Positions 1-5,583 of a stretch of 5,583 nt of DNA are shown piece by piece (position 1 is the first letter of the stretch; each line of letters opens with the position of its first letter). The position numbers were made by a program, and so were the translations under genes. The DNA comes from JAWXCF01 sp034440515. GTDB lineage: Bacteria; Bacteroidota; Bacteroidia; CAILMK01. Under the pieces are notes generated by a model. That model searched no databases. It was not told where the DNA came from and saw only the letters and a program-made list of their open reading frames with translations. The DNA lies in contig JAWXCF010000043.1 in NCBI GenBank assembly GCA_034440515.1, forward strand, positions 1 to 5,583, read 5' to 3'.

Positions 1-145
1 AATTTATATCTTGCTTAAAATTAATCTGTTGAAATTTGAATTAAAACACGCCTTACGTCAAATCAATATAGGATTAAAAGTATTCTACCCCTCTTAGCCC
101 TTTGCCTAATATAAAGCATAAGTGACCTTTGGGGCAGGCAAATAG

Positions 146-398
146 CTAAATTGAACGATATAGATAATCCATTAGGTTGGTCTTAGTTACTGATGCAACT
201 GCGCCTGAAGTTAAGCTATCGCCACCCTTACGGTAATAGTAAATTAAAAAATCGTTGTAAGTAACCATACAAATTACTTTGTGGTTGAACACACTAGTCA
301 GGTTTGCATTCAGCAAACTATCAACAGACTTGTAATTAAATGATTGTGCCTGTACATTAAGGATAATGCTAAAAAGATGATTAATGATATGTTTTCAT
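146..398 (-). pseudogene. N-terminal remnant of an exported serine hydrolase (beta-lactamase fold), frameshifted and truncated
   Basis: Read on the minus strand, an ATG at 398-396 is followed by a run of four A (395-392). As it stands that frame stops after five codons. If one A is dropped, the frame continues for about 82 residues to a TAG at 148-146. The restored protein begins MKHIINHLFSIILNVQAQS, which looks like a Bacteroidota signal peptide with a cleavage site after VQA. It continues with SVDSLLNANLTSVFN, then alternating hydrophobic stretches (KVICMVTYNDFLIYYY), then ASVTKT, which contains an SxxK motif. This order matches the start of class C beta-lactamase-like serine hydrolases (PF00144 type), in which the SxxK serine is the nucleophile. 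Such proteins are usually 350 residues or more, so most of the gene is missing: after ASVTKT the resemblance is lost, and the frame ends ten residues later. The frameshift and truncation are seen directly. The family assignment is inferred from motif order and spacing, without alignment. Confidence 0.55.
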
Positions 399-479
399 TT
401 ATTGTATATGTACTTTTTACTTTTTCACTTTAGAGAGTCTTATTTTCAAAGGGTTTAATGACAGTACTAATTTTGTATT

Positions 480-506
480 GTAAAGTTTGTCACAGATCAA
501 CTTTAC
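480..506. repeat. 8-bp inverted repeat with 11-nt spacer
   Basis: GTAAAGTT (480-487) and AACTTTAC (499-506) are exact reverse complements around an 11-nt spacer. Only two of the eight pairs are G-C and no T tract follows, so it is a poor terminator. It could be an operator-like dyad or a weak hairpin. It lies about 80 bp upstream of the start of the minus-strand gene remnant and about 300 bp upstream of sufC, so it could belong to either, or be chance in AT-rich DNA. Confidence 0.4.
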
Positions 507-589
507 TGCAATTTACTTTCTAGTCCCTTATTTCAAAGGAATATTTAATGATTAATTCCTCTACTTGTCCTGATTTTATTCAGAATGTA

Positions 590-632
590 AGTAGTTTAAG
601 TTTTTATTTATTTAAGAAAATCACAAACTACT
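590..632. repeat. 8-bp inverted repeat with 27-nt spacer
   Basis: AGTAGTTT (590-597) pairs exactly with AAACTACT (625-632). The long A/T-rich loop and the weak stem argue against a terminator. It sits about 85 bp upstream of the sufC promoter-like element. A role is not evident, and chance pairing is a realistic explanation. Confidence 0.25.
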
Positions 633-715
633 ATATTTCAATTATTTAGGTATCAAACCAATGCATTTATCTATCACTACTTAGAATTAGTCTACTTAAA
701 AAGAGAAACACTTTG

Positions 716-723
716 TACCTTTG
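716..723 (+). promoter_or_regulatory. Putative Bacteroidota -7 promoter element for the suf operon
   Basis: TACCTTTG matches the TAnnTTTG -7 consensus of the primary sigma factor of Bacteroidota exactly and is followed by C. No good TTG is found about 19 bp upstream; the nearest candidate is TTA at 696-698 with a 17-bp spacer, so the -33 half is weak. Transcription would start near 730 and give a leader of about 73 nt before the sufC ATG at 803. The upstream TTG codon at 713 in the sufC frame overlaps this element, which argues against translation starting there. Confidence 0.5.
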
Positions 724-802
724 CTACGTTGTAATATCCCAAATTAAAATTCTTTTTTGTTGCCATTCCGGGATTGTTCATCAACAGAATTTTATTAAAA
801 CT

Positions 803-1564
803 ATGTTGCAAATTAATGACCTACACGCTAGGGTAGAAGATAAGGAAATACTAAAGGGATTAACTCTAAGCATCAAAGCAGGAGAAGTGCACGCCATAAT
901 GGGCCCCAATGGTGCAGGTAAAAGCACACTAGCCAGTGTATTAACAGGTAGAAATGGCTATGAAATAACCAGTGGTAGCATTACCTATAATGGCCAAGAT
1001 TTAACAGAAATGTCACCTGAAGTGCGCGCCAGAGAAGGTGTGTTTCTTGCATTCCAATACCCAATTGAAATACCGGGTGTGAGTACTACAAATTTCTTAC
1101 GTGCTGCCGTTAATGCAGGGAGAAAGCATAAAGGCCTGCCTGATATGGACAGCCCTACATTTCTAAAAACGATGCGTGAACGTATGAAATTGGTTGAAAT
1201 AGATCAAAAATTACTAAGTCGCAGCCTGAATGACGGATTTAGTGGTGGTGAGAAAAAAAGAAACGAGATATTTCAAATGGCGATGCTAGAGCCTACACTG
1301 GCAATACTAGACGAAACCGACAGCGGACTAGATATTGATGCCCTTCGTATAGTTGCAAATGGGGTAAATAAATTGAAAAATAAAGACAATGCATTTTTAG
1401 TGATTACCCACTATCAACGTTTGTTAGATTATATCATTCCAGACTTTGTCCACGTATTAGCAGATGGTAAAATAGTAAAATCTGGCGATAAAAGTCTAGC
1501 ATTAGAACTGGAAGAGAAAGGTTACGATTGGATAACCAACATAAATCAGCCAATAGGCGCATAA
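803..1564 (+). CDS. sufC: Fe-S cluster assembly ATPase SufC
   Basis: SufC is the cytosolic ABC-type ATPase of the SUF machinery. It binds SufB and SufD, and its ATP-driven dimerisation reshapes that scaffold during cluster assembly. The 253-residue product has every ABC motif: Walker A GPNGAGKS at 34-41 with Lys40, Q-loop Gln85, signature SGGEK at 147-151, Walker B ending LAILD (166-170) with catalytic Glu171, D-loop SGLD at 174-177 and H-loop His203. There are no membrane segments, and the FSGGEKKR signature together with the IxHYQRLL-like segment after the H-loop is typical of SufC rather than of transporters. The ATG at 803 gives the usual SufC length and start (MLQINDLHARV). The frame is open back to a TTG at 713, but those 30 extra codons do not resemble SufC and cover the promoter. 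sufD follows after 2 bp, so the two genes are probably translationally coupled. sufB, the usual upstream neighbour, is absent. Confidence 0.97.
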   Translation: MLQINDLHARVEDKEILKGLTLSIKAGEVHAIMGPNGAGKSTLASVLTGRNGYEITSGSITYNGQDLTEMSPEVRAREGVFLAFQYPIEIPGVSTTNFLRAAVNAGRKHKGLPDMDSPTFLKTMRERMKLVEIDQKLLSRSLNDGFSGGEKKRNEIFQMAMLEPTLAILDETDSGLDIDALRIVANGVNKLKNKDNAFLVITHYQRLLDYIIPDFVHVLADGKIVKSGDKSLALELEEKGYDWITNINQPIGA

Positions 1565-1566
1565 CG

Positions 1567-2799
1567 ATGACAGAAACCTACGTGACTGATATAGATATAA
1601 TGACTGCTGATACAGAATTAGTAAAGCGAGAAATTGCCAAAAGTTATTTAGATACTAATGGACTACCCAATCCTGCAGATGAAGATTGGCGCTTTGCATC
1701 GTTTGGTACACTAACTAATAATGTAAATGAAGCGAAACCTTATTATGCTGTAGCAACAGAGGCATTGCCCAATTCAATTACTTTAGAAATAGTTGATGGC
1801 GCCATAAAAAATATCCCTGCAGATTTACCCAGTGGTCTGAATATAATAGACTGGAAAGACAATTCTGGTAAAGCATTGATTAATGAATACTTTGCTGAAA
1901 TAGAGAAAGCTGACGCAAACGGAATCGTGGCTTGGAATACCTCAACTTTCGATCAAGGTATCATCATTCACGTGGCTAGTAGCGCAGACATTCAACAAGT
2001 TATTCATCTTCAATTTTCTGGCGATTATCAATTGCAGAAACACTTTAGAATATTAACTATAGTAGAGTCGTTTGCTAAGGCTACTATATTAGAGGAATAT
2101 TTGGGACTATCTGGTACACATACAGTTGTGCACGAGATAGATGTAAAAGAAAATGCAAGCTTAGAATTAAACAAAATTCAAAATCAAGAGCTTGGCAGTC
2201 ACCAGTTTCACCATACACACATTAAAACAGCCGTTTCTTCATTTGCCCACCATACTGCTATTTGTATAGGTAAAGGTAACATTAGGAACGAATTAAAATA
2301 TACCCTAGCTGCGCCAAACAATCACGTGAAGCTAAATGGAGTATATATAGCAGATGCTAAGCAAGTAATAGCCAACTATACCACAGTTGATCACGCTATG
2401 CCACATTGCCTTAGCGATGAGTTGTATAAGGGCTTAGCTACAGATGAGGCAACTGCCATATTTAACGGGAAAATAATGGTACGGCTTGATGCACAGAAAA
2501 CCAACGCATTTCAAAGTAATAAGAACTTATTATTAAGTAGAAATGCACACATATATACCAAGCCGCAATTAGAAATATTTGCAGACGACGTAAAGTGTAG
2601 CCACGGGGCAACTATTGGCCAGTTAGACCAAGAGGCTATATTTTATATGCAAGCACGTGGATTAAGTAAGCTAGATGCAATCAGTTTATTGACAGCTGCA
2701 TTTTTTAATGATATAGTTGAAGGCATTGTAAACCAAGGTGTCAGACAGTTAGCACAATCAGGTATAAGAAAAAAACTAGAACGAATAAAAGCGTCATAA
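1567..2799 (+). CDS. sufD: Fe-S cluster assembly protein SufD
   Basis: SufD is the SufB paralogue that completes the SufBC2D scaffold on which Fe-S clusters are built; it is also linked to iron acquisition in that complex. The 410-residue protein has the family's N-terminal segment with LPNPADEDWRF (about 33-43) and a C-terminal beta-helix core. Near the end is the hallmark KCSHGATIGQLD stretch, with Cys344 and His346 corresponding to Cys358 and His360 of E. coli SufD, the residues placed at the SufB-SufD interface where the cluster forms. The length is slightly below the usual 420-450. I chose ATG 1567, 2 bp after the sufC stop. An in-frame ATG at 1528 would overlap sufC by 37 bp and add 13 residues with no SufD character; an internal ATG at 1600 is also possible. 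It is SufD rather than SufB because it is too short for SufB (about 470-490) and sits between sufC and sufS. Confidence 0.95.
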   Translation: MTETYVTDIDIMTADTELVKREIAKSYLDTNGLPNPADEDWRFASFGTLTNNVNEAKPYYAVATEALPNSITLEIVDGAIKNIPADLPSGLNIIDWKDNSGKALINEYFAEIEKADANGIVAWNTSTFDQGIIIHVASSADIQQVIHLQFSGDYQLQKHFRILTIVESFAKATILEEYLGLSGTHTVVHEIDVKENASLELNKIQNQELGSHQFHHTHIKTAVSSFAHHTAICIGKGNIRNELKYTLAAPNNHVKLNGVYIADAKQVIANYTTVDHAMPHCLSDELYKGLATDEATAIFNGKIMVRLDAQKTNAFQSNKNLLLSRNAHIYTKPQLEIFADDVKCSHGATIGQLDQEAIFYMQARGLSKLDAISLLTAAFFNDIVEGIVNQGVRQLAQSGIRKKLERIKAS

Positions 2800-2828
2800 T
2801 TATAATATTGACATCATAAATATATAGA

Positions 2829-4082
2829 ATGGAAAGGCAAGCAACAAGTGAAATAATTAATAATGCTTGGGTTGAAGCCATCAGAAAAGACTTCCCCATA
2901 CTACACACTAAGGTGTATGGAAAAAATTTGGTGTATCTAGACAATGCAGCCACATCGCAAAAGCCTCAAGTAGTAATAGACAGGTTGGTGCAATACTACA
3001 CCACCCAAAACTCAAACATACATAGAGGTGTGCATTATCTAGCCGGTGAGGCTACAGACGCCTATGAGTCAGCTAGAATGACCATAGCAAGACACCTAAA
3101 TGCACCCGACCATAGAGAGATAATATTTACCAGAGGTGCTACAGAGGGTTTGAACCTAATAGCCAGCAGTTGGGGCGGGCAAAACTTAAAGCCTAATGAC
3201 GAAGTGCTAATAACTGGTATGGAGCACCACGCCAATATGGTGCCTTGGCAAATAATCTGTGAAAAAACAGGCGCTAAGCTGAAATATATTCCCGTATTTC
3301 AAAACGGTACTTTAGACCTATCTCAATTGACAAGTTTAATTACAGATAGAACCAAAATAATAAGTGCCGTTTGGATTAGCAACAGCATTGGTACTATTAA
3401 TCCAATTGCAGAAATTATAGCCGCAGGCAAGGCAAACAACATTCCCGTAGTTGTAGATGCTTGCCAAGCAGCACCACACTATGCCATAGACGTACAGGAA
3501 CTTGATGCAGATTTTTTGGTGTTTTCAGGTCATAAAGTTTTTGCACCTACCGGTATAGGCGTGCTATGGGCTAAGGCTGAGCATTTAAACCAAATGCCCC
3601 CCTATCAAAGTGGAGGTGATATGATAGATGCAGTTTATTACGACCGAAGTACCTATGCAGATATCCCCAATAAGTTTGAGGCTGGTACTCCACACATAGC
3701 TGGTACCGTTGCACTAGCTACAGCAATGGATTATGTAGAAAACTTAGGTAGAGCCAAACTGCAACAGTATGAGCAACAATTAACAGAATACGTATGGGAA
3801 GGTCTAAGTCAAATTCCTGAAATTCAAATATTAGGTCCACAACACGAACGCATACCGGCATTTAGTATGGTTATAGATGGAGTGCATCCACTAGATTTAG
3901 GTACTTTCCTAGACCTGCAGGGTATTGCTGTGAGAACGGGAAACCACTGCACACAACCCTTATTAAATCACTTAGGGGTAAATGCAACAGCAAGAGCCTC
4001 ATTTGCATTTTACAACACATTTGCAGAAGTAGATTATTTAGTAGAAACATTAACAAAAACAATTAGCAAACTAAAACGCTAG
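2829..4082 (+). CDS. sufS: Cysteine desulfurase SufS (group II, PLP-dependent)
   Basis: SufS converts L-cysteine to L-alanine and holds the sulfur as a persulfide on its active-site cysteine for transfer to SufE. The 417-residue length fits group II desulfurases. Visible features are the start of the aminotransferase class V fold (VYLDNAATSQKP, 35-46), the cofactor-stacking His133 in EHHAN, Asp210 and Gln213 in VVVDACQ for the PLP pyridine and phenolate, the Schiff-base Lys236 in SGHK, catalytic Cys374 in RTGNHCTQP, and the substrate-binding Arg389 in ATARASF. The catalytic loop has Asn and Thr where E. coli SufS has RTGHHCA. This is a mild variation and the enzyme should be active. The start at 2829 lies 29 bp after sufD and leaves a normal N-terminal helix before DFPIL. 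The sufE gene directly downstream supports SufS over other class V enzymes such as kynureninase-like proteins or IscS. Confidence 0.96.
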   Translation: MERQATSEIINNAWVEAIRKDFPILHTKVYGKNLVYLDNAATSQKPQVVIDRLVQYYTTQNSNIHRGVHYLAGEATDAYESARMTIARHLNAPDHREIIFTRGATEGLNLIASSWGGQNLKPNDEVLITGMEHHANMVPWQIICEKTGAKLKYIPVFQNGTLDLSQLTSLITDRTKIISAVWISNSIGTINPIAEIIAAGKANNIPVVVDACQAAPHYAIDVQELDADFLVFSGHKVFAPTGIGVLWAKAEHLNQMPPYQSGGDMIDAVYYDRSTYADIPNKFEAGTPHIAGTVALATAMDYVENLGRAKLQQYEQQLTEYVWEGLSQIPEIQILGPQHERIPAFSMVIDGVHPLDLGTFLDLQGIAVRTGNHCTQPLLNHLGVNATARASFAFYNTFAEVDYLVETLTKTISKLKR

Positions 4083-4105
4083 TCATAACTGTTATTGAAT
4101 AGAAT

Positions 4106-4558
4106 ATGGCAGAAAACACTCTAATAGACACTCGAAAACAGGAGCTCATATCTGAATTTGATATGATAGGCGAAGACTGGACAGAGCGCTACAACTATAT
4201 CATTGAGTTGGGGGCTGAGTTACCTCCGTTTCCAGAACCGTTTAGAGATGATGCCCATAAAGTAAAGGGTTGTCAAAGTAGCGTGTGGCTACACGCCAGT
4301 CAAATAGATAATAAAATAGAATTAAAAGGCGACAGTGATGCCCTGATAGTGAAAGGTTTAGTAGCATTAGTATTAAGAATATATAATCAACAGAAGCCAA
4401 TGGACGTGGTACAGGCAGATCTAAGCTGGATGGAGCAACTAGGGCTACAACAGCACCTAAGCCCAACACGTAAAAATGGATTAGACGCTATGATTAGGCA
4501 AATAAGATTGTACGCAACTGCTTTTCAAGCACAAAACCAATTAAATGAACCCAATTGA
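4106..4558 (+). CDS. sufE: Sulfur acceptor protein SufE
   Basis: SufE takes the persulfide sulfur from SufS, stimulates its activity, and passes the sulfur to the SufBCD scaffold. The 150-residue protein shows the family pattern: an N-terminal helix (LISEFDMIGEDWTERYNYII), the ELPPFPEPFRDDAHKVKGC segment and the acceptor loop GCQSSVW with Cys56, equivalent to Cys51 of E. coli SufE. A GDSDALIVKGLVALVL helix follows, and near the C-terminus LSPTRKNGLDAMIRQIR. The length is close to the usual 135-145, with a short Gln/Asn-rich tail. Its ATG is 23 bp after the sufS stop, so the two partners are very probably cotranscribed. Its stop overlaps or abuts the next gene. The GCQS loop makes the alternative CsdE, a close homologue, the only serious competitor, and the suf context favours SufE. 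Confidence 0.95.
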   Translation: MAENTLIDTRKQELISEFDMIGEDWTERYNYIIELGAELPPFPEPFRDDAHKVKGCQSSVWLHASQIDNKIELKGDSDALIVKGLVALVLRIYNQQKPMDVVQADLSWMEQLGLQQHLSPTRKNGLDAMIRQIRLYATAFQAQNQLNEPN

Positions 4559-4913
4559 TATGAATACCGAGGAACAACAAATGCAACGTGAGGCAATGCA
4601 TATGCAGAAAGAAGAGATGAGGCTCAACATCATCAAGGCCATAAAGACAGTTTACGATCCTGAAATTAGTGTAGATATATATGATCTAGGTTTAATCTAT
4701 TTTATAACCATAGATGATGACTACAAAGTAGAGGTAATAATGACCCTGACCAGTCCAGCCTGCCCAGCTGCAGGTATGTTACCACAGGAAGTAGATGATA
4801 AAGTAAGGGAAGTGGAAAACGTAAAAGACGTAAGCGTTGACATAACTTTTGACCCACCTTGGGATCAAAGTATGATGAGTGAAGAGGCAAGATTGGAACT
4901 GGGCTTTATGTAG
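4545..4913 (+). CDS. sufT: DUF59 (MIP18-family) Fe-S assembly protein, SufT-like
   Basis: This is a small cytosolic DUF59 protein of the kind found in suf operons, an accessory factor in maturation or loading of Fe-S proteins. The biochemical step is not settled for the family. Visible motifs are VYDPEISVDIYDLGLIY (about 36-52), the conserved LTSPACPAAG with Cys73, and the C-terminal FDPPWDQSMMSEEARLELGF that marks the SUF-associated subgroup rather than phenylacetate-pathway PaaD. With the ATG at 4545 it is 122 residues and overlaps sufE by 14 bp. A second ATG at 4560 lies 1 bp after the sufE stop (TGA-T-ATG), gives 117 residues and is an equally plausible restart site. Either way it appears translationally coupled to sufE. 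The first 25 or so residues are Met-, Gln- and Glu-rich and look like a non-conserved extension. The end of the gene carries the promoter-like element for the next gene. Confidence 0.9.
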   Translation: MNPIDMNTEEQQMQREAMHMQKEEMRLNIIKAIKTVYDPEISVDIYDLGLIYFITIDDDYKVEVIMTLTSPACPAAGMLPQEVDDKVREVENVKDVSVDITFDPPWDQSMMSEEARLELGFM

Positions 4914-4922
4914 TTAATTTTG
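4893..4922 (+). promoter_or_regulatory. Putative Bacteroidota promoter for the Fur-family gene
   Basis: TTG at 4893-4895, a 19-bp spacer, and TAATTTTG at 4915-4922 together match the TTG-N19-TAnnTTTG promoter consensus of Bacteroidota. The -33 part lies inside the last codons of sufT and the -7 part just after its stop. Initiation would fall near 4929, leaving about 10 nt before the ATG at 4940. It would let the regulator be expressed apart from the suf transcript. The match is by eye only. Confidence 0.5.
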
Positions 4923-4939
4923 CTACCGATTCTAAAAGT

Positions 4940-5395
4940 ATGACAGAGAAATCATTAAATTTATTAAAGCAGAGAAAACTGAGAGTTACTGATGTTCGCA
5001 TTAAAACCTTGCAAGCTTTTTTAATGAATTCTTATGCCCTAGGTCAACCTGATTTAGAGCGACTGTTGGGTTCAGACTTTGACAGAGTTACCCTGTATCG
5101 CACCTTGAATACATTAGTAGATAACGGACTACTACATAAGGTTCCAGATAATGGCACCGTACTTAAGTATGCTATTTGCCACCACGAATGTTGCAGCACT
5201 GCCGTAATGGATAGCCACAATCACCTGCACCAACATAGTGACGATCACGTTCACTTTAAGTGCAATAAGTGTGATATGACAATGTGCCTGCCCAATACCA
5301 ATTTACCTAAATTGGCTATGCCAGATGGGTTTAAGTTTACAGACGTACAGGTATTAATAGCCGGACTTTGTGATAATTGCAATAGGTCTGCCTAA
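4940..5395 (+). CDS. Fur-family metal-responsive transcriptional regulator with Cys/His-rich segment
   Basis: This is a DNA-binding repressor-type protein of the Fur superfamily (Fur, Zur, PerR). The 151-residue product has the N-terminal winged helix (RVTDVRIKTLQAFL, then DFDRVTLYRTLNTLVDNGLLHKV at about 46-68, the recognition region) and a C-terminal dimerisation domain with both structural zinc pairs, C108-x2-C111 and C144-x2-C147. Between them, residues 80-105 are unusually rich in Cys and His (Cys80, His81, His82, Cys84, Cys85, His93, His95, His97, His99, His103, His105), a candidate metal-sensing segment. The sequence does not tell whether it senses iron, zinc or peroxide, so I give no symbol; a Zur- or Fur-like role is most likely. 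It lies 26 bp after sufT and may be cotranscribed with suf, but also has its own promoter-like element, which could give autoregulation. Its position suggests control of suf genes by metal status, which is inference. Confidence 0.92.
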   Translation: MTEKSLNLLKQRKLRVTDVRIKTLQAFLMNSYALGQPDLERLLGSDFDRVTLYRTLNTLVDNGLLHKVPDNGTVLKYAICHHECCSTAVMDSHNHLHQHSDDHVHFKCNKCDMTMCLPNTNLPKLAMPDGFKFTDVQVLIAGLCDNCNRSA

Positions 5396-5452
5396 GTAAC
5401 CTAAATTAGCACCCAAGTTTACAGCATTAGATTTTTTTAATAGAATACCTCT

Positions 5453-5583
5453 ATGGAACTAACAGAGCCAAACACATATACGGTAGCCGGCCTAATGAGC
5501 GGTACCAGCCTAGATGGTCTAGATGTAGCCATTTGTACTTTTTCACATTCAGCCACAGGCGATTGGGAGTATAACGTACTCCA
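5453..5583 (+). CDS. anmK: Anhydro-N-acetylmuramic acid kinase AnmK (5' part only)
   Basis: AnmK phosphorylates and opens 1,6-anhydro-N-acetylmuramic acid to MurNAc-6-phosphate in peptidoglycan recycling. Only the first 43 residues lie in the window; the full protein is usually about 360-390 residues. The call rests on the N-terminal ATP-binding signature AGLMSGTSLDGLDVA (about 12-26), which is characteristic of this kinase family. The ATG at 5453 places the motif at the expected distance from the start. The gene follows the Fur-family gene by 57 bp in the same direction. That gap contains a poor -7-like TAGATTTT at 5428-5435, so it is unclear whether anmK has its own promoter or shares the upstream transcript. 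There is no evident functional link to Fe-S assembly. Confidence 0.93.
   Translation, partial: MELTEPNTYTVAGLMSGTSLDGLDVAICTFSHSATGDWEYNVL

Larger units (their letters stand above)
1..715. other. AT-rich intergenic region without an intact gene
   Basis: No open frame of convincing length or coding character occurs on either strand here. The stretch holds a decayed minus-strand gene fragment (146-398), two 8-bp inverted repeats (480-506, 590-632), a short tandem of ACTTTTT (412-425), and an imperfect direct repeat (439-461 and 527-551). It ends at the sufC promoter-like element. Bases 1-145 show nothing I can identify. A 7-bp complementary pair (101-107 with 136-142) has a 28-nt loop and is too weak to call a terminator. 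In relatives sufB commonly sits directly before sufC, but no trace of it is visible here. Confidence 0.75.

Noticed and set aside
101..142. Possible terminator from TTTGCCT (101-107) and AGGCAAA (136-142)
   Set aside because: The 7-bp stem has a 28-nt loop and no T tract on either strand.
468..475. TAATTTTG matching the -7 consensus upstream of sufC
   Set aside because: No TTG lies about 19 bp upstream and no gene follows within 300 bp; such matches are expected by chance in AT-rich DNA.
713..802. Upstream extension of sufC by 30 codons from a TTG
   Set aside because: The added residues do not resemble SufC, the TTG overlaps the promoter-like TACCTTTG, and ATG 803 gives the family's normal length.
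1528..1566. Earlier ATG for sufD inside the end of sufC
   Set aside because: It adds 13 residues without SufD character and needs a 37-bp overlap; ATG 1567 directly follows the sufC stop.
2741..2953. Minus-strand frame of 70 codons with a hydrophobic translation
   Set aside because: It lies across the sufD end and sufS start, and its hydrophobic character comes from reading the antisense of A-rich coding sequence.
3871..4062. Minus-strand frames inside sufS, sufE and sufT (also 4242-4469 and 4702-4890)
   Set aside because: All are fully inside well-supported genes on the other strand and are Leu-rich antisense artefacts with no recognisable domain.
5382..5402. Possible terminator after the Fur-family gene (TAGGT/ACCTA)
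   Set aside because: The 5-bp stem overlaps the stop codon and is not followed by a T run; it would not separate anmK reliably.
5428..5435. TAGATTTT as an anmK promoter
   Set aside because: It differs from TAnnTTTG at the last base and has only a TTA as the upstream element; too weak to list as a feature.

Overview
The window is a compact, single-direction cluster of iron-sulfur (Fe-S) cluster assembly genes. It comes from an AT-rich member of the Bacteroidota, possibly a Chitinophagales- or Sphingobacteriales-like lineage. The phylum call rests on three things: the gene set and order (sufC-sufD-sufS-sufE-sufT), start codons without a convincing Shine-Dalgarno sequence, and promoter-like elements of the Bacteroidota type (TTG about 19 bp upstream of TAnnTTTG). 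Genus cannot be read from the sequence.

Layout: bases 1-802 contain no intact gene. On the minus strand at 146-398 there is a frameshifted, truncated fragment resembling the start of an exported serine hydrolase (beta-lactamase/transpeptidase fold, with an SxxK motif). The rest of this stretch is AT-rich DNA with two short inverted repeats (480-506 and 590-632), and it ends in a promoter-like TACCTTTG at 716-723. From 803 onward all genes lie on the plus strand: sufC (803-1564), sufD (1567-2799), sufS (2829-4082), sufE (4106-4558), a DUF59/SufT gene (4545 or 4560 to 4913), a Fur-family regulator with a Cys/His-rich segment (4940-5395), and the first 43 codons of anmK (5453 to the window edge). 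Gaps are 2 to 57 bp, so most of this probably forms one transcript. A second good promoter-like element inside the end of sufT could drive the regulator separately.

How the genes work together: SufS, a PLP enzyme, takes sulfur from cysteine and passes it as persulfide to Cys56 of SufE. SufE hands it to the scaffold formed by SufC (ATPase), SufD and SufB, where the cluster is built. SufT is a DUF59 accessory factor for maturation of Fe-S proteins. The regulator may tie the pathway to metal supply. AnmK, which recycles cell-wall amino sugars, looks like an unrelated neighbour.

The main oddity is that the scaffold gene sufB, normally next to sufC, is absent from the window. About 800 bp of decayed non-coding DNA precedes sufC, which seems to have its own promoter. 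I found no mobile element, CRISPR array, RNA gene or evidently new multi-gene system.
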